From Microvirga calopogonii (GTDB lineage Bacteria > Pseudomonadota > Alphaproteobacteria > Rhizobiales > Beijerinckiaceae), in NCBI RefSeq assembly GCF_003347665.1, contig NZ_QDGA01000004.1:1-64000 (forward strand): a DNA stretch of 64,000 nt, written 5' to 3'. This document shows, piece after piece, positions 1 to 9,530 of the stretch. The first letter of the stretch is position 1; each line of letters begins with the position of its first letter. A model generated the notes under the pieces. That model searched no databases. It was given only the letters and a program-made list of their open reading frames with translations, and was not told the DNA's origin. Position numbers and translations under genes: made by a program.

Positions 1-1109
1 GTCTGCCGCACCTGCAGGCCCTCGTCGAGGAGAACGAGATCGGCGCGATAGCCGGGCGCGATGCGGCCCAGTTCGTGATCGAGCTTCAGGAATTGAGCGG
101 GGATCAGCGATGCCATTCGCAGCACGTCCGGCAGGGCAAGCCCCAGCCGCTCGACGCTGTTGCGCACCGCGCTCGCCATGTCGAGGTCGGAGCCTGCAAG
201 CGTTCCGTCCTCCGTGGTGAGCCTGCCGTCCCGGCGATAGATCGTGCGGCCGTGCAGGTCGAAGCTCGTCAGGTCCGTGCCGGTCACCGACATGGCGTCG
301 GTGACGAGCATCATCCGCTCCGTGCCCTTGGCGGCAATCGCCACGCGCAGAGCCGCATCGCTCACGTGGTGCCCGTCGACGATGAGCCCGCACCAGGTGT
401 CCGGGCTGTCGAGCGCCGCGCCCACGGGGCCCGGATCGCGCCCGGCCATGGGCGGCATCGCGTTGTAGAGATGCGTGAAACCCCGCAGCCCGTGGCGCGC
501 CGCTTCCATGATGGTCGCGTAATCGCCGGCGGTATGCCCGGCGCAGACCAGCACGCCTGAAGCGGCCAAGCGGGCAATCGCCTCCATGCCGGTGCGCTCG
601 GGCGCCAGCGTCACGAGCGTGCGGCCCTCGGTGAGTGAGGTCAGGATCGCGATGTCCTCATCCTCGATCGGGCGAATGAAGGCGGGGTTGTGCACGCCCT
701 TGCGTTCGGGGCTGATGAAGGGGCCCTCGAGATGGATGCCGAGAACGCCGGGCACGCGGGCGGCCAGGGCCGCGCGCATGGCCTCCACGGCTTCCGCCAT
801 GGTCTCGCGGGTATCGGTGATGAAGGTCGGCAGAAGGCCGGTGGTGCCATAAGTCCTGTGGGCCTCGGCAATCGTCCGGATGCCCTCAACGCTGCGCACG
901 TCGTTGTAGAGCACGCCGCCGCCGCCATTGACCTGCACGTCGATGAAGCCCGGGGCGAGCAGGCCCTCGATCCGGTGGCGCTCGATGCCGGTGCCCAGAT
1001 CCTGCTCGTGCGGCAGGCCGAGGATGCGGCCGTTCTCGATCACGACGGCGCGGCCGGCGAGCATGTGCGCGCCATCGAACAGGCGGGCTCCCACGAGGGC
1101 GATCGGCAT
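1..1109 (-). CDS. nagA: N-acetylglucosamine-6-phosphate deacetylase (3' end outside the window)
   Basis: Amidohydrolase that removes the acetyl group from GlcNAc-6-phosphate in the cytoplasm. Read on the minus strand it opens MPIALVGARLFDG and carries family landmarks in order: GFIDVQVNGGGG, HLEGP, AGHTAGDYATI, FTHLYNAMPP, DGHHVSD, and the catalytic Asp in LVTDAM. It ends in GRIAPGYRADLVLLDEG, typical of the C-terminal beta-sandwich. The stop lies left of position 1, so only a few residues should be missing. The ATG at 1109 shares a base with the stop of the upstream SIS-domain gene (TGATG), so the two are translationally coupled in one leftward operon. Its product, GlcN-6-phosphate, is the expected substrate of that neighbour. 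Confidence 0.93.
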   Translation of the reverse strand, partial: MPIALVGARLFDGAHMLAGRAVVIENGRILGLPHEQDLGTGIERHRIEGLLAPGFIDVQVNGGGGVLYNDVRSVEGIRTIAEAHRTYGTTGLLPTFITDTRETMAEAVEAMRAALAARVPGVLGIHLEGPFISPERKGVHNPAFIRPIEDEDIAILTSLTEGRTLVTLAPERTGMEAIARLAASGVLVCAGHTAGDYATIMEAARHGLRGFTHLYNAMPPMAGRDPGPVGAALDSPDTWCGLIVDGHHVSDAALRVAIAAKGTERMMLVTDAMSVTGTDLTSFDLHGRTIYRRDGRLTTEDGTLAGSDLDMASAVRNSVERLGLALPDVLRMASLIPAQFLKLDHELGRIAPGYRADLVLLDEGLQVRQ

Positions 1110-2161
1110 CAGACGGTCTCCGTCACCTTGCGCAGGCGCGGCGGGTTGTCGGGATTGCGGCCGCGCGCCAAGGCAATGGCATTCACGAGGGGGTAGAAGC
1201 TCTGGATGAGCGCGATGGGCGCCAGATAGGGATGCGCATCCTCGATCCCCGGCAGGGCGACGCTCGCCCGGCCCTCCGCGGCACCGGCGACGATGACGGG
1301 AACGCCCTGCTCGTGCAGCTTCGTCACGAGATCATTGACGCCGCTCAGGGTCTCGTCGCGCTGGCTGAGCACCAGGATCGGGAAGTGGTCGCCCGCCAGC
1401 GTCCAGGGGCCGTGCATCAGCTCGGCGGCGCTCATCGCCTCCGCGTGGACGCCGGAGGTCTCCTTGAGCTTGAGGGCGGCTTCCTGCGCGACGGCGAAGC
1501 CCACGCCGCGCCCGACGACGAACAGGTTGTTCGCGTCCGACAACTCGGGAAGCGCCGCCGACCAATCGGTCGCGGACGCGCGGGCCAGCACATCCGGCAG
1601 GGTGTCGAGGGCCGCCAGCAATTCCTGATCCTGCGACCAGTGCGCCACGAGCTGCAATCCTGCCGCGAGCGCCGCGATGAAGGATTTCGTGGCCGCGACG
1701 CTCTTCTCGGGGCCTGCATGCAACGGCAGCACGACCTCGCAGGTGGAGGCGAGCGGCGATGTCGTGTCGTTCACGAGCGCCACCGTCAGGGCGCCGTCGT
1801 CACGCCCAGCCTGGGCGAGGTTGAGGATGTCCGGGCTGCGGCCCGATTGCGACACGGCGAGGAACAGGGCGTCGCGCATGCGCGGGCGCGCCTCGTAGAC
1901 GGAGGTCACGGACGGGCCGACGGACGCGGTGACGAGGCCGGAATGAATCTCGAGCAGGTATTTGACGAAGGTCGCCGCGTTGTCGGAGCTGCCGCGCGCG
2001 CAGGTCACGGCGAAGGGCGGCGGCGAGGCGCGCAGGCGCTCGCCGAGCTCGCGGCACAGGGGCGCGTTGCTCTCGAGGAGACGCGCGACCACCTGCGGCG
2101 CCTCCTGCGCCTCGCGCAGCATGGCCGTCGGGGAAGAAGCATTCGTGTCAGGTGTCATCAT
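1109..2161 (-). CDS. SIS-domain sugar isomerase/deaminase (probable NagB-II-type glucosamine-6-phosphate deaminase)
   Basis: A 350-residue protein made of two SIS (sugar isomerase) domains. The first has CARGSSDNA (54-62) and SQSGRSPD (104-111); the second has NLFVVGRGVGFAVAQEAALK followed by ETSGVHAEAMSAAELMHGP. It resembles the isomerase half of GlmS but has no N-terminal glutaminase domain. In amino-sugar operons such proteins usually work as GlcN-6-phosphate deaminases (NagB-II) giving fructose-6-phosphate. The start could be the ATG at 2161 or 2158. The first overlaps the end of the GntR regulator by 14 bases and the stop overlaps nagA, so kinase, regulator, deaminase and deacetylase form one operon. 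The exact reaction is inferred from context. Confidence 0.85.
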   Translation of the reverse strand: MMTPDTNASSPTAMLREAQEAPQVVARLLESNAPLCRELGERLRASPPPFAVTCARGSSDNAATFVKYLLEIHSGLVTASVGPSVTSVYEARPRMRDALFLAVSQSGRSPDILNLAQAGRDDGALTVALVNDTTSPLASTCEVVLPLHAGPEKSVAATKSFIAALAAGLQLVAHWSQDQELLAALDTLPDVLARASATDWSAALPELSDANNLFVVGRGVGFAVAQEAALKLKETSGVHAEAMSAAELMHGPWTLAGDHFPILVLSQRDETLSGVNDLVTKLHEQGVPVIVAGAAEGRASVALPGIEDAHPYLAPIALIQSFYPLVNAIALARGRNPDNPPRLRKVTETV

Positions 2162-2933
2162 TGTGCATCCGTTCGGGCTGGCTGATGGTCAGCTCGGCCA
2201 CGAAATCATAGGCATCGCCCCGGTAATAGGACGAGGTGAACTCGACGACCTCGCCCGTGGCTGTGAACGAGCGACGTTCGATGTAGAGCGCGGGACTCTG
2301 AGGCGGAACGCCGAGCAGCGAGGCCTGTTCCTCGTTCAACAGAACCGCGTGGAGGCGCTGCAGGGCGCGGGTCGGCATGAAGCCCTGCTCGTGCAGCACC
2401 GCATAGAGCGATTGCCTGACGAGGGAGGGATCGGGCAAGACCTTCGAGGGGATGACCGCGTTCTCGATCGCCATGGGAATGCCGTTGGCGAGGCGCAGGC
2501 GGTTGACGCGGCTCACCAGATCTCCCGGCGAGAGGCCGAGCGCCATCAGCTCGTCCGTGGAGGCCGGTCCGGTCGAGCGGCTCAGCATCACGGCCGATGA
2601 GCTCAGGCCGCGCGCCGACATGTCGTCGGTGAAGCTCGACAGGCGGGACAGCGGTTGTTCGAGGCGCATCTGCGGGGCGATGAAGGTGCCCGATCCCCAG
2701 CGCTGGACGAGCACGCCCTTCTGCACCAGCCCGGTGATGGCCTTGCGCACCGTGACGCGCGAAATGCCGAGCTGCTTGGCCAGGTCCCGCTCGCCCGGAA
2801 GCGCCGCATCCGCCTTGAGTGCTCCCTTGCGGACCGCCTCCTCGATGGATTGCTGAAGCTGGAGATAGAGCGGCGTGGGGTTGCCTTCATCGAGGGGTAC
2901 GAAGGCGAGCGGCTCGCTGGATTGCTCGTTCAT
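2148..2933 (-). CDS. GntR-family (HutC/UTRA) transcriptional regulator of the amino-sugar operon
   Basis: A 261-residue one-component regulator. A winged helix occupies about residues 20-86 (LPGERDLAKQLGISRVTVRK, then the wing RWGSGTFIAP). A UTRA effector-binding domain fills about 100-250. HutC-type GntR proteins in nag operons (NagR, DasR) bind GlcN-6-phosphate or GlcNAc-6-phosphate and release their operators. The gene starts four bases inside the end of the kinase gene and runs into the SIS gene. It therefore probably regulates its own operon and the divergent ABC transporter from the intergenic region at 3812-4188. The ligand is inferred. Confidence 0.88.
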   Translation of the reverse strand: MNEQSSEPLAFVPLDEGNPTPLYLQLQQSIEEAVRKGALKADAALPGERDLAKQLGISRVTVRKAITGLVQKGVLVQRWGSGTFIAPQMRLEQPLSRLSSFTDDMSARGLSSSAVMLSRSTGPASTDELMALGLSPGDLVSRVNRLRLANGIPMAIENAVIPSKVLPDPSLVRQSLYAVLHEQGFMPTRALQRLHAVLLNEEQASLLGVPPQSPALYIERRSFTATGEVVEFTSSYYRGDAYDFVAELTISQPERMHNDDT

Positions 2934-3811
2934 GGCCGAGGCTCCTGGAGAGCCGTGCGGGCCAGCAGGATGGCCCCGTCGAGCGCGTCGGCCATGGGTT
3001 CCGTGATGGTTCGCTGGATGGGAGGCGACAGCCAGGGGCGGAGCGGCTCCGACAATCCGCCGAAAAGGCAGATGGCGGGGGCGCCGAGGTCGAGCAGGCG
3101 CATGCCGATCGCGCTCAAGCCGGCGGCCGCATTCTCGATGATGGCGATGCCGAGAGGGTCGCGCTTCTCCGCATGCTGCAGGACGAGCGGCGCATAGCGC
3201 CCGTAATCGGCCGGGCGGGCCTTGCCGACCCAGTCGATCAGGATCTCGAGGTCGTTCTTGAACTCGGCCAGGACCGTATCGGAGAGCGGCGTCGAGGCGA
3301 TGCGGCCATCATGGGCCCAGATGCAGCGGCGCAGCAATTCCCTCCCGATGGCGGCGCCGCTGCCTTCGTCGGATATCTCGTAGCCCCAGCCGCCGACATA
3401 ATGGCACTGGCCGCTGGTGCCGCCATAGCCGCAGGAGCCGGTGCCGACGATCAGGATGGCGCCGTCGCCGCCCTTGAAGGCACCGAGCCAGGCCGTGTGG
3501 GCATCCGTCTCGATCTCGAAGGAGGCGAATGGGTGGGCGCGCGACAGAAGGCGCTCGACCGCGCTGGTCTGCCCGGCGCCGGCCGCCCCCATGCCGGCGT
3601 GAATGCGCTCGAGATCGCTCTCCTGAAGCCCCGCCTGTGCAAGCGCCTCGCGGCAGGCGGTCAGGAGCGAGGTCCAGACCAGATCGGGATCGAGGCGGAT
3701 GTTGGACGGCCCGCCCGTTCCCTCGCCCAGGAGCGTTCCTTTCGCATCGCGCAGCCGCGCCTGGCACTTGGTGCCGCCGCCGTCAATGCCAAGGAACAAC
3801 AGGTCGGTCAT
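2930..3811 (-). CDS. BadF/BadG-type N-acetylglucosamine kinase
   Basis: A 293-residue ASKHA-fold kinase of the BadF/BadG/BcrA/BcrD ATPase family, which includes mammalian-type GlcNAc kinases. The phosphate-1 loop GIDGGGTK sits at residues 8-15. A second loop, IVGTGSCGYGG, lies near 120-130 and FGGLSEPLRPWL near the C-terminus. It should phosphorylate GlcNAc or glucosamine entering through the divergent ABC transporter, which has no PTS component. It is the first gene of the leftward operon, and its stop overlaps the start of the GntR gene (ATGA). Sugar specificity rests on context. Confidence 0.85.
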   Translation of the reverse strand: MTDLLFLGIDGGGTKCQARLRDAKGTLLGEGTGGPSNIRLDPDLVWTSLLTACREALAQAGLQESDLERIHAGMGAAGAGQTSAVERLLSRAHPFASFEIETDAHTAWLGAFKGGDGAILIVGTGSCGYGGTSGQCHYVGGWGYEISDEGSGAAIGRELLRRCIWAHDGRIASTPLSDTVLAEFKNDLEILIDWVGKARPADYGRYAPLVLQHAEKRDPLGIAIIENAAAGLSAIGMRLLDLGAPAICLFGGLSEPLRPWLSPPIQRTITEPMADALDGAILLARTALQEPRP

Positions 3812-4188
3812 GCAAAGGGATCTCTGAAAGGGATCTCGGAGTCGATCTTACGGACAGGCACCATGCCACTTAATGTCCAGTTCGGGAAGAGGCGCCGGCA
3901 TGGAAACTCCGGCCGTGTTGTCCACAGCCCTGAGGGTGATCATCCGGCCAGAGTGCAAAGCGTCGAAAATGCAGAGCCGGCAAATTGTGCGTGGTGTCCG
4001 CAAAGAGGAGTTGTCTTTGCATTTTGCCGATACCAATATGAGGTCACTTGTCCAAAGGGCTTTCCGGTGGAACAGTCAGACTAGACCGTGGGAAAGCACA
4101 AGAATGCGATAAAATCGGCACGGGACAATCAGAGGGCCATCAATTCGGGGGCGTTCGGAACGCCTCTCGGTCACGGAGGACGAAAACG
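3812..4188. promoter_or_regulatory. Divergent intergenic region between amino-sugar operon and ABC transporter
   Basis: These 377 bases separate the leftward catabolic operon from the rightward transporter operon, so they must hold two promoters and probably the GntR operator. I see the direct repeat AGGGATCT close to the kinase start, and CTAGACC at 4081-4087. The latter matches one half of the palindrome I remember for NagR/DasR-type regulators, but the other half is not conserved. No open reading frame here looks real. A ribosome site GGAGGA (4175-4180) belongs to the binding-protein gene. Confidence 0.5.
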
Positions 4189-5478
4189 ATGAAGAAACTC
4201 CACTCGAAAGCTTTCCTGCGCCGTGCAGGGCGGTTGCTCGCGGGCGCCTCGGTGGCCGCGACGGCTCTTGCTTTCGCCCATGCCGCGTCGGCCCAGACGC
4301 TCACCATCGAGAGCTGGCGCAACGACGACGCGGATGTCTGGAACACCAAGATCATTCCGGCCTTCAACAAGAAGCATCCCGACATCAAGGTGCAGTTCAA
4401 GGCCGATCCGCCGACCGAGTACAACGCCGCCCTCAACGCGCGCCTCGCCGGCGGCACGGCGGGCGACCTCATCACCTGCCGCCCGTTCGATGCCTCCCTG
4501 GACCTGTTCAAGAAGGGCAACCTGGTTTCCGTCAACGACGTAAAGGGCATCGAGAACTTTTCCGACGTGGCCAAGAGCGCCTGGTCCACGGACGACGGCA
4601 AGACCACCTTCTGCATGCCGATGGCCTCGGTCATCCACGGCTTCGTCTACAACAAGGAAATCTTCGACGAGCTCAAGCTCACGCCGCCGAAGACCATGGC
4701 CGAGTTCCACGCGGTGCTCGACAAGATCAAGGCCGACGGCAAGTACACGCCGATCGCCATGGGCACGGCCGACCAATGGGAAGCCGCCACCATGGGCTTC
4801 CAGAACATCGGCGTGAACTACTGGAAGGGCGAGGAGGGCCGCAAGGCGCTCATCGAGGGCAAGCAGAAATTCACCGACCCGGCCTATGTGGACGTGTTCA
4901 AGGAATTGGCGAGCTGGGCTCCCTACATGGGCGACGGCTACAAGTCGCAGAAATATCCGGACACGCAGAACCTGTTCACGCTGGGCCGCGCGGCGATCTA
5001 CCCGGCCGGCTCCTGGGACGTTCCGATCTTCCGCAAGCAGGCCGATTTCCAGTTCGACGCCTTCCCGCCGCCCGTCGTAAAGGCCGGTGACAAGTGCTAC
5101 ATCAGCGACCACACCGACATTGCGATTGGTATCAATGCCAAATCGAAGAATGTCGAGGCGGCCAAGACCTTCCTGTCCTGGGTGGCATCCCCTGAATTCG
5201 CCGAGATCTACGCCAACGAGCTGCCGGGCTTCTTCCCGCTCTCCAACGCGAAGGTCGAGGTGAAGGACCCGGTCGCGGCGAAGTTCGTCGGCTGGCGCGG
5301 CACCTGCGAAAGCTCGATCCGCAACTCCTACCAGATCCTGGCCCGCGGCACGCCGAGTCTCGAGAACGAGCTCTGGAACGTGAGCGCCCAGGTGATGAAC
5401 GGCAGCATGAAGCCGGAGGAGGCCGCCAAGAAGGCCGAGGACGGCCTTGCCAGCTGGTACGAGCCGCACAAGAAGTAA
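4189..5478 (+). CDS. Sugar ABC transporter periplasmic binding protein
   Basis: A 429-residue family-1 (MalE/UgpB-like) solute-binding protein. It has a Sec signal peptide: basic start, hydrophobic run to about residue 30, cleavage after AASA at 35. The mature protein begins QTLTIESWRNDDADVW. I chose the ATG at 4189 because GGAGGA lies 8 bases upstream; the longer frame from 4048 would bury the signal peptide. It captures a sugar, probably GlcNAc or a chito-oligosaccharide given the divergent nag operon, and hands it to the two permeases downstream. A strong hairpin follows the stop, so the binding protein is probably made in excess over the membrane components. Confidence 0.9.
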   Translation: MKKLHSKAFLRRAGRLLAGASVAATALAFAHAASAQTLTIESWRNDDADVWNTKIIPAFNKKHPDIKVQFKADPPTEYNAALNARLAGGTAGDLITCRPFDASLDLFKKGNLVSVNDVKGIENFSDVAKSAWSTDDGKTTFCMPMASVIHGFVYNKEIFDELKLTPPKTMAEFHAVLDKIKADGKYTPIAMGTADQWEAATMGFQNIGVNYWKGEEGRKALIEGKQKFTDPAYVDVFKELASWAPYMGDGYKSQKYPDTQNLFTLGRAAIYPAGSWDVPIFRKQADFQFDAFPPPVVKAGDKCYISDHTDIAIGINAKSKNVEAAKTFLSWVASPEFAEIYANELPGFFPLSNAKVEVKDPVAAKFVGWRGTCESSIRNSYQILARGTPSLENELWNVSAQVMNGSMKPEEAAKKAEDGLASWYEPHKK

Positions 5479-5495
5479 GCGCCGACAACGACAGG

Positions 5496-5528
5496 GCGGG
5501 CCGCTTCCGAAAGGCGGCCCGCTTTTCC
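5496..5528 (+). terminator. Intra-operon hairpin after the binding-protein gene
   Basis: Perfect 9-bp stem GCGGGCCGC (5496-5504) / GCGGCCCGC (5514-5522), nine-base loop, then TTTTCCTT. It lies between the binding-protein stop and the first permease. Partial read-through would give the usual excess of binding protein over permease. Confidence 0.75.
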
Positions 5529-5550
5529 TTCTCCTTCGGCCCGGAGCAGC

Positions 5551-6513
5551 ATGACGGATCTCACGGCTTCACAGGTTCAGTCGACGGGCGCGGTGCCGGC
5601 TCGCTCGCGCTTTCCCGTCCACATCGCGGTCTTCCTCGCGCCGGCGGTTGCGATCTACACGCTGTTCTCGATCTATCCCCTGATCGACACGATCCGCCTG
5701 AGCCTTTACGCGGGCGACGAGGCCGGGATCCGCAGCTTCGTCGGCCTGCAGAACTTCCGGACCCTTCTGGCCGATCCCAACTGGTCGGGCCAGTTCTGGA
5801 ACGCGCTGCGCAACAACCTGATCTTTTTCGCCATTCACATGGTGGTGCAGAACGGCATCGGCCTGGGGCTCGCCATGCTGCTCAGCCTGCCGCGGCTCAC
5901 CGGCGGCAGCGTCTACCGCACGCTCATCTTCCTGCCGACCATGCTGTCCGTCGTCATCATCGGCTTCATCTGGCAGCTCATCCTCAATCCGCTCTGGGGC
6001 ATCGCGCCGAGCCTCCTGAAAGCCGTGGGCCTGGGAAGTCTCTTCGGCCCATGGCTCGGCCAGGAATCGACGGCCCTGCTCACCGTCTCCCTCATCTCGG
6101 TCTGGCAGTTCGTCGGCATTCCTATGATGCTGATCTATGCCGCGCTCCTGAACATTCCCGACGATCTGCTCGATGCCGCCACCGTCGACGGGGCAGGGCC
6201 CTTCAGCGTGTTCTGGTTCGTGCGCCTGCCCCTGATCCTGCCGACGCTCGGCGTCGTGTCGATCCTGACCTTCGTGGCCAACTTCAATGCGTTCGACCTG
6301 ATCTACGCGATCAAGGGCGCGCTCGCGGGTCCGAATTTCTCGACCGACATTCTCGGCACGTTCTTCTACCGCACCTTCTTCGGCTTCCAGCTTCAGGTCG
6401 GCAGCCCGACCATGGGGGCGGCGGTGGCCACCGCCATGCTCGTCATCATCCTGATCGGCGTGCTGATCTATCTGTTCGGCGTGCAGCGGCGGCTGCAGCG
6501 GCACACGTTCTGA
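5551..6513 (+). CDS. Sugar ABC transporter permease (MalF/UgpA type)
   Basis: A 320-residue inner-membrane permease of the carbohydrate-uptake-1 family with about six hydrophobic helices. The cytoplasmic EAA loop reads DDLLDAATVDGAGPFSVFWF, continuing into RLPLILPTLG. This is the coupling helix that contacts the ATPase. It is the second gene of the transporter operon, after a hairpin, and the next permease starts eight bases beyond its stop. It should pair with that permease as a heterodimeric channel. Confidence 0.92.
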   Translation: MTDLTASQVQSTGAVPARSRFPVHIAVFLAPAVAIYTLFSIYPLIDTIRLSLYAGDEAGIRSFVGLQNFRTLLADPNWSGQFWNALRNNLIFFAIHMVVQNGIGLGLAMLLSLPRLTGGSVYRTLIFLPTMLSVVIIGFIWQLILNPLWGIAPSLLKAVGLGSLFGPWLGQESTALLTVSLISVWQFVGIPMMLIYAALLNIPDDLLDAATVDGAGPFSVFWFVRLPLILPTLGVVSILTFVANFNAFDLIYAIKGALAGPNFSTDILGTFFYRTFFGFQLQVGSPTMGAAVATAMLVIILIGVLIYLFGVQRRLQRHTF

Positions 6514-6520
6514 GGGCGCC

Positions 6521-7369
6521 ATGGGACCAACCGTCAGAGGAACAATTGTCAGGCCCGGTCGCATCGCCGTCCACATCGCCCTGATCCTCTACACGATCCT
6601 GGCGCTGGGACCGATCCTGCTCATCCTGGTCAACGCCTTCAAGACGCGGCGCGCGATCTTCGCCGATCCGCTCGGGCTTCCCAACGGCCAGACATTCACG
6701 ACCATCGGGTTCGACCGGGTCTTCGCCAATGCGGATTTCGGTCTCTATTTCTTCAACAGCCTGACGGTCACGCTGGTCTCCCTCGTGCTGATCGTGCTCA
6801 TCGGCGCCATGGCCGCCTGGGCGCTGACGGAATACAGGTTTCCCGGCAACACCCTGCTCAGCCTCTATCTTGCCATCGGCATCATGGTGCCGATCCGCCT
6901 CGGGAGCGTCAGCATCCTGCGCATGATGGTGGAGCTTAATCTCGTCAACACGCTCACCGCGCTCATCCTCGTCTATGTGGCGCAAGGATTGCCGCTCGCC
7001 ATCCTGATCCTCGGCGAGTTCATCCAGCAGATTCCGAAGGACCTGCGCGATGCCGCGCGCTGCGACGGGGTGAGCGAGTACAGGATCTTCTTCAGCATCA
7101 TCCTGCCGCTCATCAGCCCGGCCGTCGCAACGGTCGCCGTCTTCACCATGGTGCCGGTCTGGAACGATCTCTGGTTCCCGCTGATCCTGGCGCCCGGCGA
7201 TGGCAAGCAGACGATCACCCTGGGCGTCCAGCAATTCATCGGCCAATACGTGACGGACTGGAACGCCGTGCTGGCGTCGCTGACCCTGGCGATCGCTCCC
7301 GTCCTCGTCCTCTATCTTGTCTTCTCGCGCTATCTCGTGCGCGGCCTCACGGCCGGCGCCGTGAAATGA
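6521..7369 (+). CDS. Sugar ABC transporter permease (MalG/UgpE type)
   Basis: A 282-residue partner permease with six predicted membrane helices. Its EAA loop reads [20 protein letters not shown] followed by IILPLISPA, matching the MalG side of carbohydrate importers. It starts seven bases after the first permease and ends 25 bases before the ATPase start used here, so it lies in the same transcript. The start at 6521 ([10 protein letters not shown]) places a short cytoplasmic lead before the first helix. Confidence 0.92.
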   Translation: MGPTVRGTIVRPGRIAVHIALILYTILALGPILLILVNAFKTRRAIFADPLGLPNGQTFTTIGFDRVFANADFGLYFFNSLTVTLVSLVLIVLIGAMAAWALTEYRFPGNTLLSLYLAIGIMVPIRLGSVSILRMMVELNLVNTLTALILVYVAQGLPLAILILGEFIQQIPKDLRDAARCDGVSEYRIFFSIILPLISPAVATVAVFTMVPVWNDLWFPLILAPGDGKQTITLGVQQFIGQYVTDWNAVLASLTLAIAPVLVLYLVFSRYLVRGLTAGAVK

Positions 7370-7394
7370 CGCCTCATGGTTGGAATTGAACGCG

Positions 7395-8486
<1,092 letters not shown>

Positions 8487-8589
8487 GTGCTTCGTAGAGC
8501 CGAGCTTGATCCGAAAGGATGCACCGAGGGCGGCTGTTCCCGATCCAACAAGCCTCTTCCTCATCTGTCCGCCAAGCTATTCGCCGTGA

Positions 8590-9120
8590 CTATGCTGGAA
8601 CGTATGTCAGCCTGATCACGTCCTCGCCGATACGATCGCTCGCCAGGAGGCGAAGTCGAGGGCGCGGCCCGGCGAAGAGCGGCTTGCCGCCGCCGAGCAC
8701 GACGGGATGGAGGTACAATCGGTACTCGTCGACAAGGCCCAGGTCGGTCAGAAATCCCGCGAGCTCCGGACCGGAAACTTCAATCTCTCCATCGAACTGA
8801 GCTTTGAACCGGCGTATCGTCGTCTCCACATCATCCTTGATAAGAGTGGCGTTCGGGCCAACCGACCCCAACGAGCGCGACACGACCCACTTTGGTTGGC
8901 TCCGCCACGCCGTCGCATAATCACGCTCGGCCTCGTCCCACTCGGAGCGATCCTCGTCCCAATACCGCATCACCTCGTACATGCGGCGACCGTATACGGT
9001 GCCGGCGACGCTGCGCACGTCATCGATGAAATGACGGAAAACCGCAGGATCAGGCGAAAATGCATCGTGGTCGACATAGCCGTCCAGCGACTGATTCAAT
9101 GCAAAGACGAGCCTCGCCAT
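8590..9120 (-). CDS. Dihydrofolate-reductase-family protein (RibD C-terminal-like)
   Basis: A 176-residue stand-alone protein with the RibD-C/DHFR-like fold: MARLVFALNQSLDGYVDHD at the N-terminus, GRRMYEVMRYW, and VSGPELAGFLTDLGLVDEY toward the end, finishing with HPVVLGGGKPLF. These proteins are presumed NADPH-dependent reductases, but most have no proven substrate. It lies alone, convergent with the ABC transporter operon and next to a patch of palindromic repeats, so neighbours give no hint of its role. Confidence 0.85.
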   Translation of the reverse strand: MARLVFALNQSLDGYVDHDAFSPDPAVFRHFIDDVRSVAGTVYGRRMYEVMRYWDEDRSEWDEAERDYATAWRSQPKWVVSRSLGSVGPNATLIKDDVETTIRRFKAQFDGEIEVSGPELAGFLTDLGLVDEYRLYLHPVVLGGGKPLFAGPRPRLRLLASDRIGEDVIRLTYVPA

Positions 9121-9228
9121 GCAGGATCCTCTCTCGCTACGTCCTCGAAGTCTGCCGAAGGTACGTGGAAATGCAGCGGCCTACAATCCAGCCACCCACT
9201 TGCAGCCATTTCCAGGAAGCGCTCCGTC

Positions 9229-9321
9229 GTCATCCCCGGCGGTCCAAAGGACCGGGAAGGGGATCTACGATCACACTCAGCGCTATGGATTCCCTTCCCC
9301 TGCGCTCCGGCCGGGAATGAC
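9229..9321. repeat. Long imperfect palindromic intergenic repeat
   Basis: The element starts GTCATCCCCGGC (9229-9240) and ends GGCCGGGAATGAC (9309-9321), which pair. Inside, GGGAAGGGGATC pairs with GATTCCCTTCCC. Transcribed, it folds into one long hairpin. From general knowledge, similar hairpin repeats are scattered between genes in rhizobial genomes. Confidence 0.6.
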
Positions 9322-9324
9322 ACC

Positions 9325-9428
9325 TTAGAGCATCGGACGCAAATTCGAACTCACGTCCAATGCTCTAAGCTTTTGTTTCCCTGCATCTTTGCACGCAAAA
9401 CCGGTTCCCACTTTTGCGTTCGAAGCTC
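9325..9428. repeat. Palindromic repeat with TTAGAGCATCGGACG end
   Basis: TTAGAGCATCGGACG (9325-9339) is mirrored by CGTCCAATGCTCTAA (9354-9368) with one mismatch. Beyond it lie GCACGCAAAACCGGTTCCC and CACTTTTGCG. A related element is at 12988-13040: both share AGAGCATCGGAC and, on one strand or the other, CAAAAGTGG. They appear to be diverged copies of one short repeat family. Confidence 0.6.
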
Positions 9429-9530
9429 TAGCGCCTCACATGATCGAGATCACCAGCACAAGGCCAGTGATGACGAGCGAAGGTGTCTATCTCAATAGCA
9501 TGAGAGAACGAGGGTGCTCGGTATGCACTT

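Larger units (their letters stand above)
9121..9530. other. Intergenic region carrying two palindromic repeat elements
   Basis: These 410 bases lie between the DHFR-like gene and the end of thiQ. I find no convincing gene. The DNA is dominated by two different inverted-repeat elements at 9229-9321 and 9325-9428, listed separately. The first 100 bases upstream of the DHFR-like gene should hold its promoter, but no clear motif stands out. Confidence 0.6.

Noticed and set aside
4171..5469. Minus-strand open frame opposite the sugar-binding protein
   Set aside because: Antisense shadow of a protein with a clear signal peptide and family match.
8600..8640. GGAAC occurrence at the end of the DHFR-like gene
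   Set aside because: No NGTT at 16 or 17 bases and it lies within coding sequence.
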